From NCBI GenBank assembly GCA_004802725.1, contig SGPM01000003.1:62001-126000 (forward strand): 64,000 nt of DNA. Reading direction: 5' to 3'. Source of the stretch: Antrodiella citrinella (lineage: Eukaryota > Basidiomycota > Agaricomycetes > Polyporales > Steccherinaceae). The stretch's first letter is position 1. Each line of letters begins with the position of its first letter. Of this stretch, positions 20,042 through 32,600 are shown piece after piece. The notes under the pieces were generated by a model. It had not been told where the DNA came from. It ran no database searches and was given only the letters and a program-made list of their open reading frames with translations. The position numbers were made by a program, and so were the translations under genes.

Positions 20042-20628
20042 AGCAGAGTTATGCAACAAACGGGACGCGTGCTGTACCGTGATGTCTACGTGCCACTCCA
20101 ATTCGATCATCATGCTTGCTCAACCTATACTATGTATGTACCTTGAACGAATCCATACGAATCTTCTGTCATCATTGCACCTCGCTCATCGCGTTGCCCC
20201 TGCTGCGACCTGTCAGTACGCGAGCGCGACACGTCGATAAAGTTCAATCGGTGGCTAGTCTGCCCGTGACTGACTGAATGTAAACTGTTTCGGATCCCAA
20301 GGTGCACAACGAGGAAGTGGTGTTATAAGGAACGGCTACTACATGCCGCTGAGAATGGTATTAGTACTTCCGATAACGATACACTATCTGGATGAATGTT
20401 AAAAGAGACAAGCAGGAGTGAAATTACATGCCATGGTATAGCAGAACCTAAGATATAGAGTGCAAGAAAAACAACTAGGGAAAACGATTACGTGTGTCAA
20501 AATACAAGTGAGGAACCCATTATTTCAAAATAGCAATTGAAGAAGAGGGAACGAAACGATCAAGAAACGGCAATAGCAAATAATAAAAAAGGAGAAAGCG
20601 AGAAGAGCGAAAGCCGATATTGGGATGA
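20042..20628. other. Convergent 3' spacer, MYND to F-box
   Basis: 587 bp between two convergent stop codons. No gene or RNA recognised. The part from 20330 to 20620 is A-rich on the + strand (many AAAA and GAGAAAGCG blocks), consistent with 3' UTR of the F-box gene read from the other strand. Confidence 0.4.
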
Positions 20629-21788
20629 TCAAACCGACCAATCCAAGAACGCTTCGCTGATCCCAAAGTCATGATCTTGTGGGTCCTGCTGAAAATCCAT
20701 GTCTGCCACCCTTGGGGTAACAGGAGGAGAAACCCACTCTTTTTCACCGAACTCCAGCAGACCTGAAGCAGGTGACTTTGGCCGAGACTCCCAATGCATG
20801 CCCGATAGCTCAAACGCCGTGAGTGCAGGGAGCGTGGATAGGGTCTGTGCAATATGGGTATAGAAGGACTGCGAAAAAGAAGAACGGAAGCGGTTAGTTT
20901 CAAGTTGTGGCGGTCTTGCGTTCAATTGAGACTTACCAAGTCTGGCGCCTCCCAGAAGGCGCAGGTGGTCATCACCCGCAGGCAGGACAAGTGAGGACAC
21001 GCCTTCGCCAGCGCCTCCATGATCAATACAGGCGGTGCGCTTGTGATCGCACTCAGGACTTGGACGTCCGTGGGTGGGCTAGCACTGGTCACGTCGACGT
21101 TAGGCGACGGACGCGGAGCGCGTAGGCTGGGAGAGAGGTACTGGACGTCGTCGAGCTTGAGGTCGTCCGACAACAATAAGGTGGTGAGAGGTCTCGGGGA
21201 GAGATGACGAAGTAAAGAAGCCGGCCCCGTGTATGTGGTCAGCTTCGGAATAGCGTCTGTGGGAAGTTCGAGTGCGACTATGTCCGAAGGGGCGACTGAG
21301 GACGAAAGTTGCAGCGAAAGGATGGAGGGTGCGCGCAGCAGGAAAGAGACCGTGTTTTGGTCGAAGATTATGGAGGAAGCAAAGTGTTGGAGGTGAGGGT
21401 ACGTTGTCGGGGAGTTGCCGCACGAGAGGTCTTTGAGAAGCCAGCTCTCGTTTATGCGTATATTGAGCTCTAAGCTCGTCAGACCCTCCATGTGTGCGAG
21501 AGCTTGGTGCAGGGCTACATGAAAGTGCTGGGAGACTGCATCTGGGGCGTAGGGGTCGGCATCCAAAGAGAAGGTGCGAACGAGTGAGGCGAGGTTTTTC
21601 TGGGCTGCGAGGGTGTGCACTGCGGAGATATTGGAGGCATGGGACGAGAGCGCGAGGTGGCGGTAGAGGTGGCGGTCTGCACTGGCAGTGAAGGCGCTGC
21701 AGGCGGTGGCGACTGCGAGGAGGGCGTTTGTGGAGAGAGGCAGGAAGATGGCGTCGAGGAGCTCTGGGGGCAAGGATGCGAAGGACAT
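20629..21788 (-). CDS. F-box protein
   Basis: Substrate receptor type of an SCF ubiquitin ligase, by its F-box. Two exons, ~365 residues. The N-terminus 'FASLPPELLDAIFLPLSTNALLAVATACSAF' region (residues 3-33) has the L-P-x-E-L...I..x-L pattern and 'HLYRHLALS' that closes the F-box. The rest has LRR-like spacing of Leu ('LTSLELNIRINESWLL', 'SILSLQLSSSVAP', 'PLTTLLLSDDLKL', 'HLSCLRVMTTCAFWEAPDL'). One intron ('GTAAGT...CGCAG') precedes the C-terminal 95 residues. Such F-box genes are expanded and variable in agaricomycetes; the target is unknown. Confidence 0.82.
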
Positions 21789-22050
21789 GGCTGGGTGGAC
21801 GATGAAAGGAGAGAGAAAGAAGAGCGGCTTATAAGAGAGGAGCATCATGAAGAGCTCACGGGGATTCAACGGAGATGCCGACCAGGGTCCGCATACGTGC
21901 AAAGATCAAGCTTTAGTGTTCACTGACCTGCTTCCTCGTCGCCCACCTCTCGAAGCGGAGAAAGCCGTCAACTCCCGCCATCCGATACAGCGAAGAAACG
22001 TTGGCCTCTATCGATCCCTCACTTCCACCTATTTGGTCACAGGAGCATGC

Positions 22051-24830
22051 ATGGCTTCTACTGCCAGGCCCGCAACGCGTATCTTCCAAGCCGTGATCCA
22101 TCGCTCAACAACACTCCGCACCACTGGTTCTAACCTTGCTATCACCAAAAGATCATCCGTCTTGCACCGAGATGAAGGAACATCCGATACGCCTGCAAGA
22201 GCACACAACGGTGAGCTAATCCCTACCACCATCGCATCCATCTCATTATTACCCTAGCTCCGTATTCCGCACCCACGCACAGTTGCCGTACACTCAACCT
22301 CGACGATGTCGGCTCCACTGTCGTTCTGACAGGCTGGCTGTGCCCCGGACGGTGGGTGCTTCTTCCCCGCAATTCTCACTCACCTTCTTCCGAACTCAAT
22401 GCTGTGTTCCATTTGAAGCAAGGCCGGAAAGAAGTTCGCGTTCTTCCCGCTGAGGGATGTACACGGCACGACTCAGCTGGTCGTGCAAGCCCGCGAGCAT
22501 GACTGCACCATGACCTCCATGCTCGAGGTTCCATCCGAATCGACTGTCCTCATAGAAGGCTTAGTAAATGCTCGGCCTCAGAGTCAACGACGTCTAGTGG
22601 GTATCGTCTCCGCGGTCGCCACGTATTGTCAATTCACATTCGGTCAATTATAGGTGCCGGCCGGAGACATTGAAGTCCAAGTCACTTCGTTCACCCTTCT
22701 CAACCGTGCAGATTCGGATCTCCCCTTCATGCCTTCCGACAGTCGTAACCTGGTGTGTACACGTGGTAAAAATGTGTTCAATTGCATTTAACCATTCCTT
22801 CACGATCAGGCTAATGAAGATCTGAGACTTCGCTACCGTTATCTCGATTTGCGCAGACCAGCTTTGTCCGATAACATTCGCAAGCGGAGTCAGGTCGCGC
22901 ACATTGTTCGAACAGTGCTCCATCAACATGGTATGACTCTGCTTTTTCACGGTCACATACCAAAGTGACAATTTGTACAGAGTTCAGTGAGGTGGAAACA
23001 CCCATCCTGCTGAAATCTAGTCCTGAGGGGGCCCGTGAGTTCCTCGTTCCTACCAGGATCCAGACGGTGTCTACGTCACCCCAGGAAGCGGCTGAGCCCT
23101 TGTTCTACGCTCTGCCTCAGTCGCCACAGCAGCCCAAGCAGCTCCTAGTGGCCTCGGGTGCTGTCGACCGCTACTACCAGCTTGCCCGATGCTTTAGAGA
23201 CGAAGATGGTCGTAAAGACCGTCAACCAGAATTCACTCAGATTGATTTGGAAATGGCTTGGGTCTCTTGGGGACCTCCTGCTTCTGTCCCCTCTCCCGTC
23301 AGTGGGTACTCTCACGACTGGCGCATTGGGGGTACGGAGGTGAAGGACGTCATCGAGACATTGATACGCAAGATCTGGCACGACATCGAAAATATTGAAT
23401 TGCCTCGAGTCTTCCCGATCATGACGTACGCTGAGGCCATGTCGCGCTTTGGCAGTGACAAGCCAGATGTACGTTTTGGTTTGGAGGTAAACATCTGATT
23501 TTTCTGCGTTGTATCACTCGATTACTCACTGCTGAAACAGATCGTTGACATAACGGAGCTGCTCTCGGACGAGGCCCAATATGAGCTATCACAACAAGGT
23601 GAAGTGGTCGAAGCCCTCGTTGTGTCCGGTCAGTCGCCATTCAAGAAAGCTTCAGCCGCTATACCTCACGACACCCTCGAGTCAGGTGTTGTACGTTTCA
23701 TCTCCACTCTGAACACGCTCTTGTCATTAATTTGCCGGTGTCTAGGAGCATCTTCACCAATCCAGTGCCGGCATCTCATCTTGGGTGCATTCCAGTGCAA
23801 GCCTACGAAGCCTCCTCTCAGATCTCAACGAAGATGGTCATATGTGGGTTTCAAGACGACCACGGACGCCTGAAGTGCGTAGGTTTCGTATACACACCTT
23901 TCTTTCACATATCTGACGTCAAATTTCAGGGTGGCTCAACAGCTTTAGGTCGTCTCCGTCTCCGCCTCTCTGCGAAGGCTCAGGAACTGGGGGATTTAGT
24001 CCTGCCAACACAACCACACTTCCTATGGGTAACAGAGTTCCCGCTGTTCACAAGGGCTGATTCAGATAAGGACTTTCTCGCTCATGGCCGGTGGAGTAGC
24101 TCGCACCACCCATTCACGGCCCCTATGTGGGAGGACATCCCAAAGCTGTACGATGGTCGGATAAGTGAAGTCAGTTCCATCCTGAGAATGCAATTTCCAG
24201 GCCGTCCTTTCGGTGATATACGCGGTGACTGAAACCTCTTTGTTGTTCCGTAGGTACGCGGTCAACACTACGACCTCGTGTTGAACGGCGTGGAGATTGG
24301 CGGCGGGTCCGTGAGGGTACACGATGCTTCGATGCAGGACTACATATTCTCAGAAGTTCTACAGGTGAGCCGGTCACAGGAACTTTTTTTTTTCTTCTCT
24401 CCGACTCTCATTTGCTTTGACTTACCCTGCAAAAAACCCTCCGCCCACCGGTGCATTTCACAGCTCACTGACAAAGAAAAGTCTTGCTTCAATCACCTCC
24501 TGCACGCCCTCCGATGTGGTGCTCCGCCTCATGGTGGCATAGCCTTAGGTATGTCCTGCTCACTTCATTTCCAATCAGCGCCCCCTTTTTTCGTATCGCG
24601 TTCTCGGTGGGAATACTGGCTGATCGTTCGTCCCTTCTGTTCTTCTGTGCGTTCCATTTGGATTAGGATTCGACCGCCTCATGGCGATTCTGTGCAAGAC
24701 CGAGTCCATCCGAGACGTAATCGCGTTCCCAAAAACCAGCGCGGGCACAGACCTTCTTTTTAATAGCCCAGCCCCGGCTCCTCAAGACGTCCTCCAACAA
24801 TATCATATTCGCCCCGAACAACGCAAGTAA
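22051..24830 (+). CDS. Mitochondrial aspartyl-tRNA synthetase
   Basis: Class II bacterial-type AspRS (MSD1/DARS2) charging mitochondrial tRNA-Asp. About 690 residues in roughly 14 exons. The N-terminus '[20 protein letters not shown]' is a mitochondrial presequence (Arg, Ser, Thr, no acid). Then OB-fold '[20 protein letters not shown]'; motif 1 region '[20 protein letters not shown]'; motif 2 '[20 protein letters not shown]' then 'TQIDLEMAW'; bacterial-type GAD-like insertion; '[13 protein letters not shown]', '[10 protein letters not shown]'; motif 3 '[14 protein letters not shown]' with the ATP-binding Arg, split by an intron; C-terminal '[20 protein letters not shown]'. All three motifs are intact. 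Confidence 0.96.
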
Positions 24831-25141
24831 TAGTTTAGTTTAGAGTCGACACATGAACTTTGTTTGGTTCAAAGTTTGGAGTGCTAAATGGATGATATAG
24901 ATGTGGTATCAATGCATGACTGGGAAGTTTGACAGTAGTGTGAACGAAAAAAAAAGTGTTGCATAACGTTAACACCATGCGGCGAAACGAGAAGAGAAGG
25001 ATGCAATACATGAGCTGATGGAACTGGCAAGACATAAGAGGTGGCAGAATAAAGAGGAATAAGTCGGTATATAGTTTGCACAAGAATTTCATATGGAGAG
25101 TAGTACCTAGCGGTTCAAAATTGATTTCCATGTTCAATATA

Positions 25142-26960
25142 TCATGATATGGGCACGGCCGTTTCGTCCGAGCGAGGACTCCGACTACGCTCGCTTGGTG
25201 TATGCCCGTCGTCGTCTGCGGGATGCGAGGCAGGTGATTGTGAGCGGAAGATCGAGTTCCGCGGCGTCGTCTCATCTTCAGCCAGGCTCAGACCATTACT
25301 CGGCGTCCCTTTCACCGTTCCCCATTGGTCTCCGTCCTCGTCAGAGCTGAACTCATGCTCCTTGCCGTACGACGCGATGGATGTCGAGAGATGGGACTCC
25401 GACACAGTCCTGCTGCTTCCTTCTCCCAGGTCGCCGTTCGGGCGCGCATGTGCTTCGTCGATGACGGACAGAACGCTGCGAAGCTTCGATTCTGACTTGC
25501 GGTGAGTATGAGCTAGCGAGCCGCCAGGATGCGAGTGTCTTCGCGTGTTCGTGGGGGGTGATACCGAAGGGGATGACAAGACGGACGGAGAAATAGATCG
25601 CGGTGGGGTCGACGGCGGTGTAGTGCCTAAAGAGCTTGCCTGGTTGTCGGCCCAGGCTGCGCTAGCATCGGAGAAGAACGCACCGCTCTGAGTCCAAGAG
25701 CTCTTCCCCGATGCAAGTCCGTCACTACTGTTCTCGAGCTCGGGGGTGGTGGACGTCATCGGGCTCGGGCTTGACGACGGGGCGTTCGCGATGACGGACA
25801 AAGGGGGAAGTATACTGAAGATCTTGTCTTCTGCAGGAGGGGGTCCGTACGAGTCGAAGGGGTCTGGAACGGCTTGAAGCATCGGTTCAATGACGGGATC
25901 GGAACTAATGTCAAGGGAGAGATCAGCAGCAGCTACCGGACGGGACGAATGTTTGTAACCGTACGCTTTGGAGGTGAACCTGTCGAAGACGTCGAGAGTG
26001 GACCGCACGACGACACAGATTTTCCCTTGCACAACATCCCAAACTTCCTCTTCGTGCTCCACAATATCCTGGTAATGCTGTGCCTTGAGGTCATCCAGTT
26101 CATCCACCTGTCTCTGTAGGATTGCGAGGGCTTCCCGGAATGTTTGCAAGTCTAGGGGATATGACGTGAGTAGATGTACACCATTGCAGATTTTGCGAGC
26201 AAACATACTGCGCCCTTTCTTCTTCATGTTACCCATTTCCGTCTGCCGAATGATGCTGCTCTTCTCATGTAAAGCTTTCTCATACGTAGAAGAGCGCTCC
26301 TGGTACCGCAGTCAGTATATGTCGAAATAGACGATGAACAACACTTACATTGACGACCGTTCGATAGGTGTCGAGACTTGAGCGAAGAGGTTTCTCGACC
26401 TGCTTATCCATGGTGTCTGCCTGCGAAGAAAAAGCAAAGTCGTGAAATAGATACCATTGCTGTAGTGCACATAGACACATACAAGAAGGTGCCAATGGTT
26501 TCCCATAAGATGATGCAGGCCAGAGGCAGCTTGTAATCTGGTGCCTGATTCGTACGTTGGTCCCTTCAGACTGTTATGGCATAAATGAATGGTCGCTATG
26601 TCGTGAAATTAACAACACACCCCGAGCATATTTCCATAGCATCAGCGAACGCTGCCGTTGCCTTGGACATGGTCAAAAGTGCAGCGCGATACGCGGCACA
26701 TTTGCTCAGAAGCTAGGCGAAAGCAACCAACTCCAGTGAGCCTGATGTCATGATGTACGAGGGAGAAGCAGACATACTTCTTCATATGCTTGCAAGCTTG
26801 CCTTGAGGTTGGCTCTGGTGATGATCTTCTCGGGACCGTCAGGCCCGAAGTTCATTGCAGAAGCATTGGTCGTCTCGGAAAATGTAGGTGAAGGCGGTCC
26901 TGGTGATTTCGTCCTGTTGCCGGATATTGTGAGGGAGCGCAGGGAACGAGCTGGGGGCAT
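25142..26960 (-). CDS. I-BAR domain protein, Ivy1-like
   Basis: Homologue type of yeast Ivy1, an inverse-BAR protein on vacuole and endosome membranes that binds Vps33 and Ypt7 and phosphoinositides. About 500 residues in seven or eight exons. The N-terminal half is helical: 'ITRANLKASLQAYEE', 'GLHHLMGNHWHLLADTMDKQ', 'KPLRSSLDTYRTVVNERSS', 'YEKALHEKSSIIRQTEMGNM', 'TFREALAILQRQVDELDDLK', 'HYQDIVEHEEEVWDVVQGK' and 'RSTLDVFDRFTSKA', the end of the BAR unit. The C-terminal ~270 residues are Ser/Pro-rich and disordered, with many SP sites ('SPSVLSSPSVSPP'), suggesting phosphorylation. The N-terminal 30 residues are also Ser/Pro-rich. Assignment to the Ivy1 branch is from recall of the helical blocks; a general BAR call is safe. 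Confidence 0.78.
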
Positions 26961-27209
26961 GGTAGTCGTTAATGTCGAGGACGAATGGTATACCTCTACG
27001 TCGTGCAGGGCGTGTTGAAGTCGAAAAGGAGGAGGAGGAGGAAGATAAGTAGGATACGGTGCAGCTTAGACTGACCGCAGCGCGACCCCTGCCCTGACAT
27101 CAAGCGCCCGTGAGCAGCTCGGCGCTTTCGACGCTTCAGGTTCACGGCTTTCACGCTCACCTCCACCTTCACCTTCTACTTTAACCCTCCGCCACCGACT
27201 CCCATCACC

Positions 27210-28118
27210 ATGGCTGATGTTGCAGAGACAACACCGACAGTGACGGCGTCCGAGACTATTGTAGACGATAATGACGAGGAGGAGTCCAAGGCAAGTCCTG
27301 CTTATGGTCAGGTTCGATGTACAAGCGCACCCACTAACTTTCGTCGGGCGTACAGGAGATTTTGCTCATGAAGCAACGGGTAGAGGAGATGGAGAGAGAA
27401 GCGAACAAACTGAGGGAACTGCAAGCAGCAGCGGAGTCAGCGGAAAATACGGCGGGAGGGGTTGAAGGCGTACCGATGGAGAGTGAGGAGGACAGGTCGA
27501 TAGCTGATGCTCGGAGTGTATTCGTGGGCAATGTAAGCAGCCTGTCATTTTCTGTGCCGCGTTATTTCTCACTCATATGATCACTAGGTTGACTATGCCT
27601 CGACGCCGGAAGAGATCCAACAGCACTTCCAGGCGTGTGGAACCATTAACCGTGTAACCATCCTTTGCGACAAGTTTACCGGTCATCCCAAGGGGTGAGT
27701 CTTTATACGCCACACTACATTATGAAAATACACGCTGAACATTTGCCACAATAGATTCGCGTATGTTGAGTTTGCTGAGTCCGAGTTCATCGACGCAGCT
27801 TTGGCCATGGACAATTCGCTGTTCCGCGGTCGCCTAATTAAAGTGAGTAAATCTCATGCCGTACCGTCTCACACATTGTTGACACATAAGCAGGTAACAT
27901 CTAAGCGGACAAACATACACGGATTCGGTGGTCGTGGTCGAGGCAGAGGGGGTGGCGGAGGTTATAGAGGCGGATATCGGGGTGGCTACCGAGGTGGAGG
28001 AGGATACAGCCCGTATCGCGGTCGTGGAAGGTAAGCATGATCATGTACCAAAAGCAAAAGTCTCTGCCGTTGTCTCATCCTGGGTTCACCGTGTAGGGGA
28101 CGTGCCCGTGGCTTTTGA
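27210..28118 (+). CDS. Nuclear poly(A)-binding protein 2 (PABPN1 type)
   Basis: Binds poly(A) tails in the nucleus, stimulates poly(A) polymerase and controls RNA decay. About 205 residues, six exons. N-terminal acidic part, then a coiled coil '[20 protein letters not shown]', an RRM with RNP2 '[10 protein letters not shown]' and RNP1 'GHPKGFAYVEF', and helix 2 '[19 protein letters not shown]'. The segment '[18 protein letters not shown]' leads into a Gly/Arg-rich tail of GGY and RGG units (about 27920-28035 plus a last 8-residue exon) that is a target for arginine methylation in this family. The arrangement coiled coil-RRM-RGG is diagnostic. Confidence 0.95.
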
Positions 28119-28362
28119 TACTGCAAAATTGAACGCAAGGGTCTTCCCCCTAATATTCGCTCGTCGTTCCCTCTATACTTCTTGATTGTAAATTCGGGAT
28201 CGAGTATCCTCACTAGTCGTGTATATTTATCATGCTGTCTGTTCTTGTCGAATTATCCTTGCACGCGAATTATTCGAGCGCTAAATCCAGAAACGACACT
28301 GCCGCCGGTCCTCGTCTTTTGAATTCGACCTTCGACGTCTGAGTGACCTGCAGCTCACCGCC

Positions 28363-28920
28363 ATGCTGTCACTCAATTCACTTCGCGTATGGACGAAACG
28401 CACCTACGCCACTGTGGCAACCACTCCAAAACACACGTCTACTTCCTCATATCCGTTCTCCAAGGTCGCAATATTGCCACCTGCAAGTCGTGCACCGGTG
28501 GCTCCGGGTCTTCATCTAGGCAGAGGTCTTATGTACCACCTCCGACGAACCCTCCCTACACCCCAGAAACAGAAACTTCTGTCGACATACTTTGCCAAAC
28601 GGCATCCGCTGCGCTTGTCACCGGGGTCAGTCCTGACCGTGAAACTTATGCACGCGCCCGCGACATTCTCCGGGGTGCTAGTGAGCGTCCGTCGGCGAGG
28701 GGTGGACACGTCGTTCGTTCTCCGGAATATTATCAGCCGGACGGGTGTGGAGATGCAGTTCTTCGTCAATTCACCACATTTGAAGGACATCAAGGTCATT
28801 TCGAGGGCGGGTGGAGGAAGTGGCAGAAAAGAGGGCGTGAAGGTTAGGAGGGCGAAGTTGTTCTACTTGCGGGATTCGCCAGCAAAGATGACGGCTATCT
28901 CTGCTGGTGTGAGGGGTTGA
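28363..28920 (+). CDS. Mitochondrial ribosomal protein bL19m
   Basis: Large-subunit mitoribosome protein, intronless, 185 residues. The first ~50 residues are a basic, Ser/Thr-rich mitochondrial presequence ('MLSLNSLRVWTKRTYATVAT'). The bL19 core is clear: 'LSPGSVLTVKLMHAPATFSG', 'VLVSVRRRGVDTSFVLRNII', 'SRTGVEMQFFVNSPHLKDIK', 'VRRAKLFYLRD'. The start is the first ATG in frame, 245 bp downstream of the PAB2 stop. Lack of introns stands out in this window. Confidence 0.92.
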   Translation: MLSLNSLRVWTKRTYATVATTPKHTSTSSYPFSKVAILPPASRAPVAPGLHLGRGLMYHLRRTLPTPQKQKLLSTYFAKRHPLRLSPGSVLTVKLMHAPATFSGVLVSVRRRGVDTSFVLRNIISRTGVEMQFFVNSPHLKDIKVISRAGGGSGRKEGVKVRRAKLFYLRDSPAKMTAISAGVRG

Positions 28921-29066
28921 GTGGATGGTGAGTATCGTCATGTGCATTTTTGTGGCATTGACTGATATCCCCCCTTTACAGGATCTTTTGTTGCGATACG
29001 ATCATGTTCGGATTAGCAGAACATCATCAGACGTATTTTCTTGCGCATGATAAACATTGCAGTGAA

Positions 29067-29416
29067 CTACTCGGGGTTCATGCGTTCATGCCCTAGAGCC
29101 TCTTGAGCAGCACTGTACCGGAATGAACAGTGACGACAATTCAACTGGACAACGTGTCTATTCGTGTGCTGCAGTACTGCCAATTCTTCGAAGTCGGAAG
29201 CAGGGGTGTCATCAGGCACGAGTTCCTGGGGTGCAAGGACGGGTTATTGACTGTACATGGTTCAGTTTTAGTTCAACTTACGATGGTGATTGTTTCGCCG
29301 TATATCTGGGCGACCATAAGAGGTACTGTGAAAGCGACGTCCGAGGCGATGACTCGTCGGAATGCCATGCTAAAGTACGCCGCGACATGCCAAGCGCCCG
29401 TCATGGGCGCAGCCAT
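29067..29416 (-). CDS. Tentative small gene, unknown function
   Basis: Two exons can be joined: 'MAAPMTGAWHVAAYFSMAFR' plus a hydrophobic-amphipathic stretch ending 'VAQIYGETITI', then a canonical 'GTAAGT...CCCCAG' intron and 'ELVPDDTPASDFEELAVLQH' to a stop at 29067; about 98 residues. The first exon has the look of a small membrane or mitochondrial protein. A longer N-terminus (ATG at 29479) would add 21 Gly-rich residues. I do not recognise a family. The intron and its frame-preserving join are the only support; the spacing between neighbours (147 bp to bL19m stop, 244 bp to the TF start) would suit a real gene. Confidence 0.42.
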
Positions 29417-29660
29417 AAAATAGAGTCCAGGTCCAGACGCCGTACCTCCCCCCCCCTCATCGTCACGCCCAGTCTCCATCTTGTGCTTGTATCACTCATC
29501 TCCATTTTCGTTTTCGCTCTTGTCGTCGTCGCCCTCGTCCCCGCTGACGCCTAGCTCGACTCGCATCGTCGGCGCTGACATCTATTACTCGTTTGGGGAA
29601 CACAGGCACTCTAACAATAGCCGGCACCTTTTTCGTCCTCTCATCCCCTCTCCATTCAAC

Positions 29661-32600
29661 ATGACTCATGAAGCCTCCAATTCGACGCAGGACTCCTCTG
29701 CCATCGACAAGCCACACATGTCCAATAACACTTCCAAGAAGAAGCGTGCCGACGATCAACCACTTCCAGCCGATGTGGGCACCAAACCAATTCCGCTGCA
29801 GCGTAGAAGGGTCTGGCGTGCATGTGAAAGTTGCAGGTACGTCCCTTCGTCCCCCGCGTCCTCGCTCTCCAAGGACTTCCGTTCACCTTACCCAACTATC
29901 CAGGCGGAAGAAGATTAAGTGCGACGGAAACGAGCCCACATGTTCGCAGTGTGCCGCTACTAAATCACAATGTACTTGGCTGCAAACCAAGGACAGGGCT
30001 GCTCTGAGCAGACAGTACGTAGCTCATCTAGTATATGCGGTTTTCACACATACTCATCTAATCTCAGCTATGTTCAAGAACTCGAAGCCCGTCTGCTTCA
30101 CATGGAGACTTTGTTCCAACAGGTAACCCCGATTCTAGAACAAGTCGGACAAGCTAGTGGACTCGATATCTCGCAATTGGCTGCCGCCGCCGCCGCCTCG
30201 GGGAGTGCTAGTCCGATGGAGGGCTCTCAGCAGCTTCTCGCCACAACTCCCAACAACCTTCCCGCTGTCCTCACGGACGATGGCATGGACACCGAAGCCG
30301 ATCGACCGATTAAGGTGGAGGACGATGTCTCAGATGCATTCGGTCAACTTGCGCTCGACGAACATGGTCATATGCGTTGGATTGGCGGCTCCTCTACTAT
30401 GTCACTAATTCAATCGTTCCGCACATTAACAACATCCCCTCTCCATCGTGTCTCCCCAATGGATGAGGATCCCCTTGCACCAGGGCCCAGCGCCAACAAA
30501 CTTTACTTCCCCGCTTCTGTATTCTTTGGCAAAGTTCGCGCGTTACCCCTTCCAGAGGAAGTGGAGTACCCTGAGCGTGATCTTGCAGACAAGATGGTGT
30601 GTCATTTGACTTCCGTGTCACCTTGGCAAATCTAACAATGTGATTAGGTGGATGCATACTTTTCGCGCTTCCATTTCTTAATGCCAGTCATTGACAAGCC
30701 TTCTTTCATGCGCCAATATGCGCATATAATGGATAATACTAATGACACACATCTCGTTCGTTCTCAGACGCCGTTCATAGCACTCATCTGTGCGGTCTTT
30801 GCTTGCGGTTCCAAGCTCGTGGACGATCCGCGACTGTCCCGAGGAGAGAACCTAGATGATGCAGGAATGGGAATGGTTTATTATGAGAGGTATGTGGTAT
30901 CATCCTGCATACCTAACATTCTGAGCTGACATCGGCCTTCGTAGAGCGTTGATCTTACATTACATCAGCCATGCATCTATGGAGGTCGAACACGTTCAGT
31001 GCCTCCTAGTGATGTCCTCCTTCCTGTGCTCTGTCAACTGCCTACCACAAGCCTGGCTTCTGGTGGGTCAGGCAGTACGAACAGCCCAAGACATCGGACT
31101 TCACGTAAGACTTATCATTCCATTTCCTCATGTCTTAACGTGAACTTACGCAAATTTGTCCTCCTATCAGCGTTCGCCTCGCCGGCTCCTTATTTCCCCG
31201 ATTGAGAAGGAAACCCGTCGCAAAGTCTGGTGGGGCTGTTACACATTGGACCGGATGCTAGCCCTTGCATTGGGTCGACCGCTCGGGATAGCAGATTCTG
31301 ACTGCGATATCGAATTGCCCGTGGATGTGGATGATGAGAACCTCCCAGAGTATTTCGCCGGCGCCACGATGACACAGGCCTCACCCTCCTTGATGCGCGG
31401 ATTCATCGAGATGTGCTCTCTGTATCAAATTGCTGGCCGCGTTTTGCGGCAAGTTTACGCGTTGGACAAATGCAAGGATCACTTGGAACCCGAGAAGCGA
31501 GCCGAGTTGAATCGCTCTGTCGAATCGCTGGACAAGGCGCTCACTGCCTGGTGTGACGAATTGCCACTCGTCTTCAAATCGAATCCTGTGACGGAGAAAC
31601 AAGTCTCGATGGGCGCTGTACTCTGCAGTCATTATTACTCCGTTCTCACAACCCTCCACCGCAACTTCCTACCAGTCAAGCGCGACCAACCGGTTTGGCC
31701 ACGATCCACAGCAAAGGCCGTCTCTACCGCGCGAGCATGTATCCGCCTGGCGCCTTCAATACGGAACGTTGTGCCCTCTTGTCATCACCTCGCATTCTTC
31801 ATCCAGAATTTGTTCAGCTCGGCAGTCGTCATCCTCTTGTATGCCATGCATACCACCGACTTGGGAGCATCTCAGACGGCCATGGAAGAAGCCAAGAGCT
31901 GCTTGGCAGTGCTGGAGTCTTGGGAGGGCCACTGGCCGGGTGCACGGAAGTGCAAGGAGCTGCTGGACGACTTGGCTGGCACTGCTGCCGATGCCATCAA
32001 GGCTGTAACGAACGGCCAAGTCCGCGCGAGTAATAGTCAATCTGGACCGTCAAATCCGCCACTTCCGAGCCGTATTCCTTCTCAGTCTCCTTCACGCGTC
32101 ACAGATCGACGAATGTCTGGTGCTATGAACGTGCCGGTCTCTGCCATGAAGGCTGGGCACCAACGGCGCAATAGATCTCGGGAGGTCCGTATATCGCCTC
32201 ACCAGCTTCCCTCGTATCGCCACGATCGTACGTGCATATATCGTCTGTCCTTCGATGACGTTGATACTGATGAGCTATTTTAGCCATAAGCCAGCGCGCG
32301 AGGTCAACGTCTCGCAAGCGTCCTGTCTCCCGTGAAGAGGAATTCGCCGAACTGGGCCAGAACGCCTCTCTGGCTAGCGTCCTGTCAAGCTCGTATCCCG
32401 GGCGGTCAACGCTCAGCGCGCACAGCTCTCCCGTTTCAGCACACAGTCACCCGTCGCCTCCGCAGACCGTTTTAGAACATCCATCGGAATCTAGTCCCCC
32501 TCATCTGTTACCCACGAGTGCTTATGCAATAAGCATTCCTCAGTCTCCGACGGTGCAAGTGTCAAATTCGGGGTCCTTTGATTACGACTTCGGCTTGCCT

